From positions 806,001 to 870,000 of the forward strand of contig OZ248407.1 of the NCBI GenBank assembly GCA_965234325.1: DNA of 64,000 nt. The letters run 5' to 3'. This document shows, piece by piece, positions 8,143 through 16,345 of this stretch. A program made the position numbers and the translations under genes. Each line of letters begins with the position of its first letter. The stretch's first letter is position 1. This DNA is from Limnohabitans kasalickyi. Lineage in GTDB: Bacteria > Pseudomonadota > Gammaproteobacteria > Burkholderiales > Burkholderiaceae_C. Under the pieces are notes generated by a model that was not told where the DNA came from, did not search any database, and worked only from the letters and a program-made list of their open reading frames with translations.

Positions 8143-9170
8143 GCGGCCTCCTTCAAGGTGTTTTGTTTGCGGGCGTGCGCCAAGGCGGCGTCGCGCACCC
8201 ATTGACCGTCGTTCCAGGCTTTCACGCGGGTGCCCAACCGTTCTTTGTTGCAGGGGCCGTTGCCGTTGACGGTGGCCCAGAATTCGTCCCAGTCGATTTG
8301 GCCGTAGTCATGGTGGCCGCGTGCCTCGTTCCACTTCAAGTCTGGGTCAGGCAGGGTGACGCCCAGCACTTTGGCTTGTGGCACGGTGGCGTCCACAAAC
8401 TTTTGACGCAGATCGTCGTTGCTGATGCGCTTGATCCCCCAGCGCATGCCTTGCACGCTGTTGGGGCTTTCTGCATCGGGCGGTCCGAACATGGCCAAGC
8501 ACTTCCACCACCAGCGGTTGACGGCGTCTTGCACCATGGCTTTTTGTTCGGCAGTGCCGGTCATCATCACCAACAGCGCTTCGTAGCCTTGGCGTTGGTG
8601 GAAGCTTTCCTCTTTGCACACCCGCACCATGGCACGTGCGTAAGGGCCGTAGGAGCAACGGCACAGGGGGATTTGGTTCATGATGGCCGCGCCATCGACC
8701 AACCAACCGATGACGCCCACATCGGCCCAGGTGAGCGTGGGGTAGTTGAAGATCGAACTGTATTTGGCTTTGCCGGTGTGCAGGGCGTCGAACATTTGGT
8801 CGCGACTGGTGCCCAAGGTTTCGGCGGCGCTGTACAGGTACAAGCCGTGGCCGGCTTCGTCTTGCACTTTGGCGATCAGGATGGTCTTGCGTTTGAGGCT
8901 CGGGGCGCGGCTGATCCAGTTCCCCTCGGGCAGCATGCCCACGATTTCGCTGTGTGCGTGCTGGCTGATTTGGCGCACCAAGGTTTTGCGGTAGGCGTCT
9001 GGCATCCAGTCTTGCGGTTCGATGCGGCCATCTGCGTCGATGCGTACATCAAACGACGCTTGCAAAGCGGCTTGCGACGCGCTGATGGGTTTTGCCACGG
9101 CTTTGAGCTGCGCGCCTTGTGGTGCTGACGCATCGGGGGCGTCGGACACGTTGAACGATTGGGTGTACAT
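8139..9170 (-). CDS. paaA: 1,2-phenylacetyl-CoA epoxidase catalytic subunit PaaA
   Basis: Di-iron monooxygenase subunit that epoxidises the ring of phenylacetyl-CoA, 343 aa. Candidate carboxylate and His ligands lie in HAHSEIVGMLPEGNW, KVQDEAGHGLYLYSAAE, CKEESFHQRQGYEALL and the late EARGHHDYGQIDWDEFW region. ATG 9170 is chosen because AGGAG lies 7-12 bases upstream; an ATG at 9194 would read through that SD. It leads the paaABCDE operon behind a palindromic operator. Ring-hydrolysis (paaZ), beta-oxidation (paaFGHJ), ligase (paaK) and paaR genes are not in this window. Confidence 0.96.
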   Translation of the reverse strand: MYTQSFNVSDAPDASAPQGAQLKAVAKPISASQAALQASFDVRIDADGRIEPQDWMPDAYRKTLVRQISQHAHSEIVGMLPEGNWISRAPSLKRKTILIAKVQDEAGHGLYLYSAAETLGTSRDQMFDALHTGKAKYSSIFNYPTLTWADVGVIGWLVDGAAIMNQIPLCRCSYGPYARAMVRVCKEESFHQRQGYEALLVMMTGTAEQKAMVQDAVNRWWWKCLAMFGPPDAESPNSVQGMRWGIKRISNDDLRQKFVDATVPQAKVLGVTLPDPDLKWNEARGHHDYGQIDWDEFWATVNGNGPCNKERLGTRVKAWNDGQWVRDAALAHARKQNTLKEAA

Positions 9171-9219
9171 GAACCACTCCTGCACCGGCGACATGCGATG
9201 CTATGTTTGAAGTATAGAT

Positions 9220-9247
9220 AATTAGCCGACCGACTGGTCGGTTAATT
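9220..9247 (-). promoter_or_regulatory. Palindromic operator upstream of paaA, probable TetR-family site
   Basis: Two 12-base arms, AATTAGCCGACC (9220-9231) and GGTCGGTTAATT (9236-9247), match at 11 of 12 positions around a GACT spacer. A -10-like TATACT for paaA lies just downstream on the minus strand (9211-9216), so a bound protein would block the promoter. Betaproteobacterial paa operons are known to be controlled by the TetR-type repressor PaaR; assignment to PaaR is inference, as no paaR is present here. Confidence 0.7.
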
Positions 9248-9310
9248 GGCTAGGGGTTTTTCCGAGCCTAAAAAACCGACAATGTGCGTTTTAAAAAAAG
9301 GGACAGCATC

Positions 9311-10012
9311 ATGGCCATTCAAGCCGTCGTTTTTGATGCCTACGGCACCTTGTTTGATGTGTATTCGATTGGGGCGCTGGCTGAACGTTTGTACCCCGGT
9401 CAAGGCGCCGCCATTTCGATGCTGTGGCGAGACAAGCAGATTGAATATTCGCGCCTGATCACCATGTCAGATCCGCATGCGACGGGGGGCAGCAAGCACT
9501 ATCAGTCGTTTTTCGAGGTCACGCGTGCTGCTTTGCAATACACCTTGGCGCGATTGCACTTGGCCCAGTCGGCGGCGAATGAGGGGGCGTTGATGCGCCA
9601 ATACGCGCATCTCACGGCATTTCCTGAAAACGTGGGTGTGCTGGAGACGCTCAAAGCGCAGGGTATTCCGACTGCCATTTTGTCTAACGGTAGCCCCGAC
9701 ATGTTAAGTGTGGCGGTAAGCCATGCGGGCATGTCCACCTTGATGGATCACATCATTTCGGTAGACAGCGTTCGGCAGTTCAAGACCTCACCCGAAAGCT
9801 ACGGGCTGGTGCAGCAGGTGTTGCCGTTCCGGTTGGACGAGATTTTGTTTGTGTCGAGTAACGCCTGGGATGCGCTGGGGGCCACGTGGTTTGGCTTTCA
9901 AACGCTATGGGTCAACCGTCAGGGCTTACCACATGAAACCATCGGACCTAAGCCCACAGTCACAGGTCGCGATTTGAACGACGTCTTGGCATTTTTGACG
10001 TCAACGCGGTAA
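9311..10012 (+). CDS. Haloacid dehalogenase type II (HAD superfamily)
   Basis: Cytosolic HAD hydrolase, 233 aa. The nucleophile motif VVFDAYGTLFD is at residues ~5-15, motif II is ILSNGSPDML, and the Lys and acidic motifs lie in QFKTSPESYGLV and SSNAWDALGATWFGF. DAYGTLFD and SSNAWD are diagnostic of L-2-haloacid dehalogenases, which convert 2-haloacids to 2-hydroxyacids. True dehalogenase activity cannot be proved from sequence. ATG 9311 is preferred because GGGACAG lies just upstream; an ATG at 9284 adds nine atypical residues. It diverges from paaA and may share the control region between them. Confidence 0.88.
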   Translation: MAIQAVVFDAYGTLFDVYSIGALAERLYPGQGAAISMLWRDKQIEYSRLITMSDPHATGGSKHYQSFFEVTRAALQYTLARLHLAQSAANEGALMRQYAHLTAFPENVGVLETLKAQGIPTAILSNGSPDMLSVAVSHAGMSTLMDHIISVDSVRQFKTSPESYGLVQQVLPFRLDEILFVSSNAWDALGATWFGFQTLWVNRQGLPHETIGPKPTVTGRDLNDVLAFLTSTR

Positions 10013-10032
10013 GCGAGTGATCGCTTAGCCGC
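10006..10032. terminator. Inverted repeat over the stop codons of two convergent genes
   Basis: TAAGCGA (10010-10016) and TCGCTTA (10021-10027) pair around GTGA, extended by GCGG/CCGC with one bulged G. The stem holds the stop codons of both the dehalogenase gene and rlmJ. There is no T tract on either side, so intrinsic termination is uncertain. Confidence 0.4.
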
Positions 10033-10912
10033 CCGACTCCACGGCCCAGCTTTGGCCTGGACCGCGGGCCAAGGCTTTGGCCACAATGGGCAAGGCCTCG
10101 TTGAGCAGTGGCTTCAAGGTGTAGGGTGGGTTGATCAAAAACATGCCACTGGCGCTCAGGCCCGTGTCATCGCCGCCGGTGGCACGCCCAATCGCCAAGG
10201 TGGCATGCAGCCAAGGCTTCTTGAGTTGGGTGCACATGGTTTTGAGTTTGCGTGGCAAATCATGGGCCTCGGGGCGAGGAATGATGGGGTACCACACGAT
10301 GTAGGTGCCCGTGGCAAAACGCTTCAAACTGTCTTGAATGCAGTCAATCACGCGGTAGTAGTCATTCTTGATTTCGTAGCTGGGGTCAATCAGCACACAG
10401 GTGCGACGCGATCCACTGGTCGACACGGGCGGTGGCAACAAGGCTTTGAGTGATTCAAAACCGTCGGTACGTGCCACGCTGACCGTGCGACCGGCATTGA
10501 GTTGTTCAATGTTGCCTGTCAACGATTTGTGATCGGTGGGGTGCATCTCAAACAGCTTGAGGCGGTCACGTGCTTCGTAGCGCAACAGGCGCTGCATGAT
10601 GAAAGGCGAACCGGGGTAGATGCGGGTGCTGCCACCTGAATTGAAGCTGGCCACCATGTCGAGGTAATCTTGCAAGGCGGGAGCTTTGGCCAAATCTTGG
10701 GTGGCCAGCAATTTCAAGAAGCCGTCAGCGGCTTCGCCACTTTTTTCAGCGTAGTCGCCATCGAGGCGATAGAGGCCTGCGCCGGCGTGGGTGTCCACAA
10801 ATTGAATGCCGGGATCTTTGTGCATCAAGTGCTTCAAAGTCGCAATCAGCGTCAAATGTTTGAGGACGTCGGCATGGTTTCCGGCGTGAAAGGCGTGGCG
10901 ATAACTGAACAT
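10025..10912 (-). CDS. rlmJ: 23S rRNA (adenine(2030)-N(6))-methyltransferase RlmJ
   Basis: Methylates A2030 of 23S rRNA using SAM, 295 aa. The N-terminus MFSYRHAFHAGNHADVLKH is the family hallmark. SAM-binding FVDTHAGAGLYRLD follows, and the catalytic loop reads CVLIDPSYEIKNDY, where the usual DPPY is DPSY. ATG 10912 matches the start of E. coli RlmJ; an ATG three codons earlier (10921) is possible. It diverges from rplM. Confidence 0.94.
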   Translation of the reverse strand: MFSYRHAFHAGNHADVLKHLTLIATLKHLMHKDPGIQFVDTHAGAGLYRLDGDYAEKSGEAADGFLKLLATQDLAKAPALQDYLDMVASFNSGGSTRIYPGSPFIMQRLLRYEARDRLKLFEMHPTDHKSLTGNIEQLNAGRTVSVARTDGFESLKALLPPPVSTSGSRRTCVLIDPSYEIKNDYYRVIDCIQDSLKRFATGTYIVWYPIIPRPEAHDLPRKLKTMCTQLKKPWLHATLAIGRATGGDDTGLSASGMFLINPPYTLKPLLNEALPIVAKALARGPGQSWAVESGG

Positions 10913-10955
10913 GGGCCGCATGGTAACCCGCCATTTCTGGCGGTTTTGGCCAAGC

Positions 10956-10985
10956 TTGCGTTAAGTCCTTGATTTTTCGTATAAT
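10956..10985 (+). promoter_or_regulatory. Sigma-70 promoter of rplM-rpsI
   Basis: TTGCGT (10956-10961), an 18-base spacer and a consensus TATAAT (10980-10985). This gives a leader of about 130 bases before rplM. The leader has several short inverted repeats but I recognise no known L13 leader fold. Confidence 0.75.
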
Positions 10986-11122
10986 TTCAGGCTCTGCAGC
11001 GCTTGAGTGGTCCCGCGGCAGAGGTTTCGCAAGAAGCACATCCCACCTAAGAGGTTCTCAACAGAAGAACGCCGACCGTGGAAAAGGGCCCTACAAACCA
11101 ACTCTCCTTTTAGGATTTAACT

Positions 11123-11551
11123 ATGTCTACATTCAGCGCAAAACCCGCTGACGTGGTGCATGAGTGGTTTGTGATTGACGCCACCGATAAGGTGCTCGGA
11201 CGAGTAGCCAGCGAAGTTGCTCTCCGTTTACGCGGCAAACACAAAGCCATTTACACACCCCACGTCGATACAGGTGACTTCATCGTCATCATCAACGCCT
11301 CCAAACTCAAGGTCACGGGTACCAAGTCTTTGGACAAGGTGTACTACCGTCACTCGGGTTACCCCGGCGGTATCACTGCAACAAACTTCCGTGACATGCA
11401 AGCCAAGCACCCTGGCCGCGCATTCGAGAAGGCCGTCAAAGGCATGTTGCCTAAAGGCCCACTCGGCTACGCCATGATCAAAAAGCTCAAGGTGTATGGC
11501 GGTGCTGAGCACCCACACACCGCACAACAGCCTAAAGTGCTGGACATCTAA
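11123..11551 (+). CDS. rplM: 50S ribosomal protein L13
   Basis: Large-subunit protein, 142 aa, the usual length. Recognised by WFVIDATDKVLGRVASEVALRLRGKHK, FIVIINASKLKVTG and AVKGMLPKGPLGYAMIKKLKVY. An AGGA SD precedes the ATG. First gene of the rplM-rpsI operon, nine bases before rpsI. Confidence 0.98.
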   Translation: MSTFSAKPADVVHEWFVIDATDKVLGRVASEVALRLRGKHKAIYTPHVDTGDFIVIINASKLKVTGTKSLDKVYYRHSGYPGGITATNFRDMQAKHPGRAFEKAVKGMLPKGPLGYAMIKKLKVYGGAEHPHTAQQPKVLDI

Positions 11552-11560
11552 GGAGCTGAA

Positions 11561-11953
11561 ATGATTGGTGAATGGAACAACGGCACCGGCCGTCGCAAAT
11601 CAAGCGTCGCTCGCGTGTTTCTGAAAAAAGGCTCCGGCAAAATCACGATCAACGGTAAAGACATCGCCGCATATTTCGGCCGTCAAACCTCGATCATGAT
11701 TTCGAAGCAACCCTTGATGCTGACCAACAACGGCGAAGCGTTTGACATTCAAGTCAACGTGCACGGCGGTGGTGAGTCTGGCCAAGCGGGTGCAGTGCGT
11801 CACGGTATTACCCGCGCTTTGATCGACTACGACGCAGCTTTAAAGCCCGTCCTGTCACAAGCCGGTTTCGTGACTCGCGATGCGCGCGAAGTGGAACGTA
11901 AAAAGGTTGGCTTGCACTCTGCTCGCCGCCGCAAGCAGTTCAGCAAGCGTTAA
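11561..11953 (+). CDS. rpsI: 30S ribosomal protein S9
   Basis: Small-subunit head protein, 130 aa. It has the N-terminal GTGRRKSSVARVFLKKGSGK block, VHGGGESGQAGAVRHGITRAL and the invariant basic tail ending KQFSKR, which reaches toward the P-site tRNA. An AAGGAG SD sits at the rplM stop. Terminator follows at 11973. Confidence 0.98.
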   Translation: MIGEWNNGTGRRKSSVARVFLKKGSGKITINGKDIAAYFGRQTSIMISKQPLMLTNNGEAFDIQVNVHGGGESGQAGAVRHGITRALIDYDAALKPVLSQAGFVTRDAREVERKKVGLHSARRRKQFSKR

Positions 11954-11972
11954 TCCGCTTCCTGTTTTGCCA

Positions 11973-12005
11973 AAAGCCGCATGGGTTCGCCCTTGCGGCT
12001 TTTTT
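11973..12005 (+). terminator. Rho-independent terminator after rpsI
   Basis: AAAGCCGCATGGG, loop TTCG, CCCTTGCGGCTTTTTT: a long GC-rich stem with a stable tetraloop and a T run. It separates the ribosomal operon from erpA. Confidence 0.9.
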
Positions 12006-12114
12006 ATGGCCGCTGCGTGATTAAACCCACGTTGCAAGCAGCGGTACTCAGCGGGAGCCGCTTAATTCCCGAGTAAACCGATATACTTTAGGCATTGAAT
12101 TTGGAGATAAACCC

Positions 12115-12480
12115 ATGAGCGCAGTTGCCGAAAACATTGAAACCGAAATGCCTGTACCGATCAACTTCACCGACAGCGCAGCTGCCAAGGTGGCAGATTT
12201 GATCGCCGAAGAAGGCAATGCTGATTTGAAGTTGCGCGTGTTTGTGCAAGGCGGCGGCTGCTCTGGTTTTCAGTATGGCTTCACGTTTGATGAAGTGACC
12301 AACGAAGACGACACCACCATGACCAAGAATGGTGTGTCCTTGCTGATTGACGCCATGAGTTACCAGTATTTGGTGGGCGCTGAGATTGACTACAAAGAAG
12401 ACTTGCAGGGCGCTCAGTTCGTCATCAAGAACCCCAACGCCACATCAACCTGTGGTTGCGGTTCGTCGTTTTCGGCCTAA
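12115..12480 (+). CDS. erpA: Iron-sulfur cluster insertion protein ErpA (A-type carrier)
   Basis: A-type carrier delivering Fe-S clusters to apo-enzymes, 121 aa. The three conserved cysteines are present: one in QGGGCSGFQYGF and two in the C-terminal TSTCGCGSSF. NFTDSAAAKVADLIAEEGN matches the ErpA N-terminal region. It has its own upstream region with a TATACT -10-like box near 12082-12087. The rplM-rpsI-erpA order is common in Burkholderiales. Confidence 0.96.
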   Translation: MSAVAENIETEMPVPINFTDSAAAKVADLIAEEGNADLKLRVFVQGGGCSGFQYGFTFDEVTNEDDTTMTKNGVSLLIDAMSYQYLVGAEIDYKEDLQGAQFVIKNPNATSTCGCGSSFSA

Positions 12481-12487
12481 TGTTCTA

Positions 12488-12513
12488 ACCCGCCCTGACG
12501 CAAGTTCAGGCGG
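12488..12513. terminator. GC-rich hairpin at the convergent ends of erpA and anmK
   Basis: CCCGCCCTGA and TCAGGCGGG pair with one bulged C around CGCAAGT. The right arm is the last codons and stop of anmK. It lacks a T tract for erpA, so it may act as a weak or bidirectional stop. Confidence 0.4.
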
Positions 12514-13618
12514 GAAAAATACCACCCAAGATGCGGGCGCCTTTGGCGCCCGTTACTTTTGGCGCGTTGCCAGGCAAACCCAGCACCGTTTGACGTGCGA
12601 GCCAAGCGAACGCGCAGGCTTCAACTTGCAAGGGGGGCATGCCCCGCTCAGCGGAAGACACCACTTGGCACGAAGCAGGTAAACACGCTTGTAGACGCGC
12701 CATCAACAAGCCGTTCAGTGCGCCGCCACCACAGACGATCAATTCGCAAGCACCAGGTGCATGTCGCTTCACATCATTCACACAAGCTTGTGCGGTGAAT
12801 TCGGTCAGCGTGGCTTGAACATCGGCGGGTGACGCTTGATCAAAGCGAGTCAGATGGGCCATCAACCATGCAGGGTGAAACAAATCACGGCCTGTACTTT
12901 TCGGTGGAGCTTGCTGCAAAAACGGTTCTTGCATGAATGCCTGCAGCAACGGTGTGATCACTTGGCCGCTACGTCCCCATTGGCCGTTGTTATCGTAAGG
13001 CTGACCTGTGTGGTGTTGACACCAGAAGTCCATCAACGCGTTGCCAGGACCGCAGTCAAAACCGAGCACATCACCTTGAGCCGATATCACGCTCACATTG
13101 GCAATACCCCCGATATTGAGGACCGCGACTGTTTGTTGGGCTTTGCCAAATACACCTTGATGAAACACCGGCACCAAGGGCGCACCTTGACCGCCTGCGG
13201 CCACATCACGGCTGCGAAAATCGGCGACAACGGCGATGCCGGCCAGCTCAGCCAATAGCGAGGGGTTGTTGAGTTGAAGCGTGTAACCCACACCGTCGAA
13301 CAGGCCGGGTTGATGTCGCACTGTTTGCCCGTGCGCACCGATCGCTTGAATGTTTGAAGCGGTGAGGCCGGTGGTTGCCAAAAGCGACGTCACGACTTGG
13401 GCATACACCTGAACCAAGGCATTGGCAGCCAAGGCAGCGCGGTGCAGTTCGTTGACGCCTGCGGTGTTCAAGGCCATCAATTCGGCTTTGAGCGCGTCGT
13501 CAAAAGGTAGGGTTTGGTGCGACAACACGCAGGGTGTCCCTTGGCTGAAATCGACCAGCACACCATCGACGCCGTCGAGCGATGTGCCCGACATCAAGCC
13601 GATGAAGTAAGCCGACAT
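12506..13618 (-). CDS. anmK: 1,6-anhydro-N-acetylmuramic acid kinase
   Basis: Murein-recycling kinase that opens and phosphorylates 1,6-anhydro-MurNAc to MurNAc-6-phosphate, 370 aa. Diagnostic motifs are FIGLMSGTSLDGVDGVL at the N-terminus (ATP phosphate loop), IGAHGQTVRH, VLNIGGIANV, FDCGPGNALMD and VCGGGALNGLLMARL. Its ATG directly abuts the TAA of the upstream peptidase gene, so the two are likely co-translated. Confidence 0.96.
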   Translation of the reverse strand: MSAYFIGLMSGTSLDGVDGVLVDFSQGTPCVLSHQTLPFDDALKAELMALNTAGVNELHRAALAANALVQVYAQVVTSLLATTGLTASNIQAIGAHGQTVRHQPGLFDGVGYTLQLNNPSLLAELAGIAVVADFRSRDVAAGGQGAPLVPVFHQGVFGKAQQTVAVLNIGGIANVSVISAQGDVLGFDCGPGNALMDFWCQHHTGQPYDNNGQWGRSGQVITPLLQAFMQEPFLQQAPPKSTGRDLFHPAWLMAHLTRFDQASPADVQATLTEFTAQACVNDVKRHAPGACELIVCGGGALNGLLMARLQACLPASCQVVSSAERGMPPLQVEACAFAWLARQTVLGLPGNAPKVTGAKGARILGGIFPA

Positions 13619-15001
13619 TTATTCAGATTGACTTGGCTGAGCACTTGCCGCTGCGGCAAGGTCAACCTTGGCAGCCGTCGCGTGGCGCATGAACTCTGCG
13701 CGGGCCGCTGCGGACACTTCCACCACATCGCTTTGGCGGGCCATCGTGAGCGGGTCTTTGTGTTGGCCGTTCACTCGAAACTCAAAGTGTAAGTGCGGGC
13801 CTGTCGCCCAGCCTGTGGCGCCGACGGCACCCAAGGTTTCACCTTGGTTCACGCGTTGCCCTGCTTGCACCGCGATACGACTCAGATGGGCGTAAACCGT
13901 GCTGTGGCCATTGGCGTGTTTGACGATCACCACATTGCCAAACCCATTTTGCGTGCCTGCGACGTCCACCACGCCTTGGCCGACACTGCGAACTGGCGTG
14001 CCCGTCGGTGCAGCGTAATCAACGCCTAAGTGTGCGCGCCAAGTCTGCAAAATGGGATGAAAGCGCATTTTGAAACCGCTGGAGACACGAGAGAACGCCA
14101 AAGGCGATGCCAAATAGGAGCGTCGCAAGCTGACGCCTTCTGCGTTGAAGTAACCACCCACTTTGGCGTTGGCTTCTTGAAACCAAAACGCTTGGTGTGT
14201 CTTACCGTTGTTCACAAACTCGGCTGAAACCACACGACCCGAGCGTAAGGTTTCACCATCGGCTTCGAAGGTTTCGTAAACCACCGCAAATCGATCGCCT
14301 TTGCGAAGCGCACGGTGAAAATCAATGTCACCGGCAAAAATATCGGCCAATTGGCTGGCCACGTTGTCTGGGATGTTGGCCGCATCGGTGGCTGCAAACA
14401 GCGAGCTTTGAATCACGCCATTGGCATGACGCGTGCTCACGCCAAGGGGGGCGCTTTCCAAGCGCTCGACAAAGCCAGTCGGCGTGCGTTCCATCACCCA
14501 GCGGGAGAAATCTGTGGCCTTATCGGGAGCCCAGCGAACGGTCAAGCGCTTGAGGCTGCGTGACTCATCGCCTTCCACTGTGACCAAGCGGCCATTGCGC
14601 GCCAAAATTTGGCTGCGCGCCACGCGTGCGTTACGCAAATAGTCGCTCGCTTCAGTGTCGCTCACGCCAAGACGACTGAGCAAGCTGTCAGCCGTGTCGC
14701 TGGAACGTGTGACGTCCGAGCGAAAAAGCATCAAAGCGGGGTCGGTGGTAGCGACGCTTGGCAAGGACAAAGTGGACACGCTTTCCACCACTTGGTTCAA
14801 GGATGAAGCACTGCCGTTAGGCGACAAATTGCCAACCGCAAACGCACCGCCACCCACAATGCACAGGCTCAGCGCAAAGCCAGCCATCGTGCGATGAGGA
14901 TGCGCTTTTTGTAAGCTTTGTAGGCGTTGAGCCCACTGAAAAAAGAGTTGCAGCAAGGGCGAGGTCTCCAGCTGTTGGTGGGGGCAGGGCTTAAATCCCA
15001 T
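13619..15001 (-). CDS. M23 family murein DD-endopeptidase (MepM-like)
   Basis: Predicted envelope hydrolase cutting peptide cross-links, 460 aa. A cytoplasmic tail of ~38 residues precedes one hydrophobic segment (residues ~40-60), probably an uncleaved anchor. A central OapA/CsgX-like region leads to the C-terminal LytM domain (~295-410). Zinc ligands are visible in HLGVDYAAPTG (H-x3-D), and in the HxH of GPHLHFEFRVNG, preceded by VYAHLSRI. It sits with anmK: one gene cuts murein and the other recycles it. Divergent from tyrS with only 76 bases between starts. Confidence 0.92.
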   Translation of the reverse strand: MGFKPCPHQQLETSPLLQLFFQWAQRLQSLQKAHPHRTMAGFALSLCIVGGGAFAVGNLSPNGSASSLNQVVESVSTLSLPSVATTDPALMLFRSDVTRSSDTADSLLSRLGVSDTEASDYLRNARVARSQILARNGRLVTVEGDESRSLKRLTVRWAPDKATDFSRWVMERTPTGFVERLESAPLGVSTRHANGVIQSSLFAATDAANIPDNVASQLADIFAGDIDFHRALRKGDRFAVVYETFEADGETLRSGRVVSAEFVNNGKTHQAFWFQEANAKVGGYFNAEGVSLRRSYLASPLAFSRVSSGFKMRFHPILQTWRAHLGVDYAAPTGTPVRSVGQGVVDVAGTQNGFGNVVIVKHANGHSTVYAHLSRIAVQAGQRVNQGETLGAVGATGWATGPHLHFEFRVNGQHKDPLTMARQSDVVEVSAAARAEFMRHATAAKVDLAAAASAQPSQSE

Positions 15002-15077
15002 GTCCGAGGTCTGCGGCCTCTAAAATCAGCCTCAAACACCAAATGGCCGAGTATAACTTGTGCATCAAAAAATCCAT

Positions 15078-16310
15078 ATGAATCAAGCCTCTGTACATAC
15101 TTACCCTATCACCGACCATGCTCGCGAAGCCTTGGCCGTCACTCAGCGCGGCTGCGAAGAGCTGATTCCAGCCGACGATTGGCTCAAGAAATTGGCCCGC
15201 TCTGAGGCCACGGGCCAACCACTGCGCATCAAACTGGGTCTTGACCCGACCGCCCCCGACATTCACATTGGCCACACCGTGGTACTGAACAAGATGCGCC
15301 AGTTGCAAGACTTGGGTCATCAAGTGATCTTTTTGATTGGCGATTTCACCAGCTTAATTGGCGACCCGTCCGGCCGTAACAGTACACGCCCGCCGCTCAC
15401 GCCCGAGCAAATCAAGGTGAACGCCGAGACGTATTACAAGCAGGCCTCGTTGGTGCTCGATCCTTCAAAAACCGAGATTCGCTACAACAGCGAGTGGTCC
15501 ATCCCGCTGGGTTCAATGGGCATGATTCAGCTCGCGTCCAAGTACACCGTAGCGCGCATGATGGAGCGCAATGACTTCCATGACCGCTTCCACGCCAACA
15601 CACCGATCAGCGTGCACGAGTTTCTGTATCCGCTGATGCAGGGCTACGACTCAGTGGCTTTGAAGTCAGACTTGGAGTTGGGCGGCACCGACCAAAAGTT
15701 CAACTTGTTGATGGGCCGCCATTTGCAAACCGAGTACGGCCAAGAAGCCCAGTGCATCTTGACTATGCCGTTGCTCGAAGGCTTGGACGGCGTTGAAAAA
15801 ATGTCCAAGTCCAAGAACAACTACATCGGCATCAGTGAAGCGCCCAACACCATGTTTGCCAAGGTGTTGTCCATTTCTGACGTGCTGATGTGGCGTTGGT
15901 ACACCTTGTTGTCGTTCAAGTCGATGGCGGACATCGAGGCGCTGAAAAAAGAGATTGAAGGCGGGCGCAATCCCAAAGACGCCAAAGTCGCCTTGGCCAA
16001 AGAAATCACCTCACGTTTTCACGGCGCAGCAGCCGCAGAAGCGGCAGAGCAAGACTTCATCAACCGCAGCAAAGGCGGTGTGCCCGATGAAATTCCCGAG
16101 GTCTCGCTCACCGGCGCACCTTTGGGGATTGGCGCCTTGCTCAAGGCCGCAGGTTTGGCCCCGTCCACCAGCGAGGCCAGCCGCCTGATTGACGGCGGTG
16201 GCGTACGTGTGGATTCCAGCGTCGTCAGCGACAAGGGGCTGAAACTTGAAGCCGGAATCTTTGTTGTGCAAGTGGGCAAGCGCAAGTTTGCGCGCGTCAC
16301 GCTCAGCTAG
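15078..16310 (+). CDS. tyrS: Tyrosyl-tRNA synthetase
   Basis: Class I aminoacyl-tRNA synthetase charging tRNA-Tyr, 410 aa. The HIGH motif reads DIHIGHTVVL and the second signature EKMSKSKNN. The C-terminal S4 domain is the stretch TSEASRLIDGGGVRVDSSVVSD. KMSKS in place of KFGKS places it with the TyrZ-like group. ATG 15078 gives a normal N-terminus; a GTG at 15060 would add six residues. Neither has a strong SD. A TATAAC -10-like box lies at 15052-15057. Confidence 0.96.
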   Translation: MNQASVHTYPITDHAREALAVTQRGCEELIPADDWLKKLARSEATGQPLRIKLGLDPTAPDIHIGHTVVLNKMRQLQDLGHQVIFLIGDFTSLIGDPSGRNSTRPPLTPEQIKVNAETYYKQASLVLDPSKTEIRYNSEWSIPLGSMGMIQLASKYTVARMMERNDFHDRFHANTPISVHEFLYPLMQGYDSVALKSDLELGGTDQKFNLLMGRHLQTEYGQEAQCILTMPLLEGLDGVEKMSKSKNNYIGISEAPNTMFAKVLSISDVLMWRWYTLLSFKSMADIEALKKEIEGGRNPKDAKVALAKEITSRFHGAAAAEAAEQDFINRSKGGVPDEIPEVSLTGAPLGIGALLKAAGLAPSTSEASRLIDGGGVRVDSSVVSDKGLKLEAGIFVVQVGKRKFARVTLS

Positions 16311-16345
16311 ACGATGGCGTTTTTCACCATGACAAGGCCTTAGAC

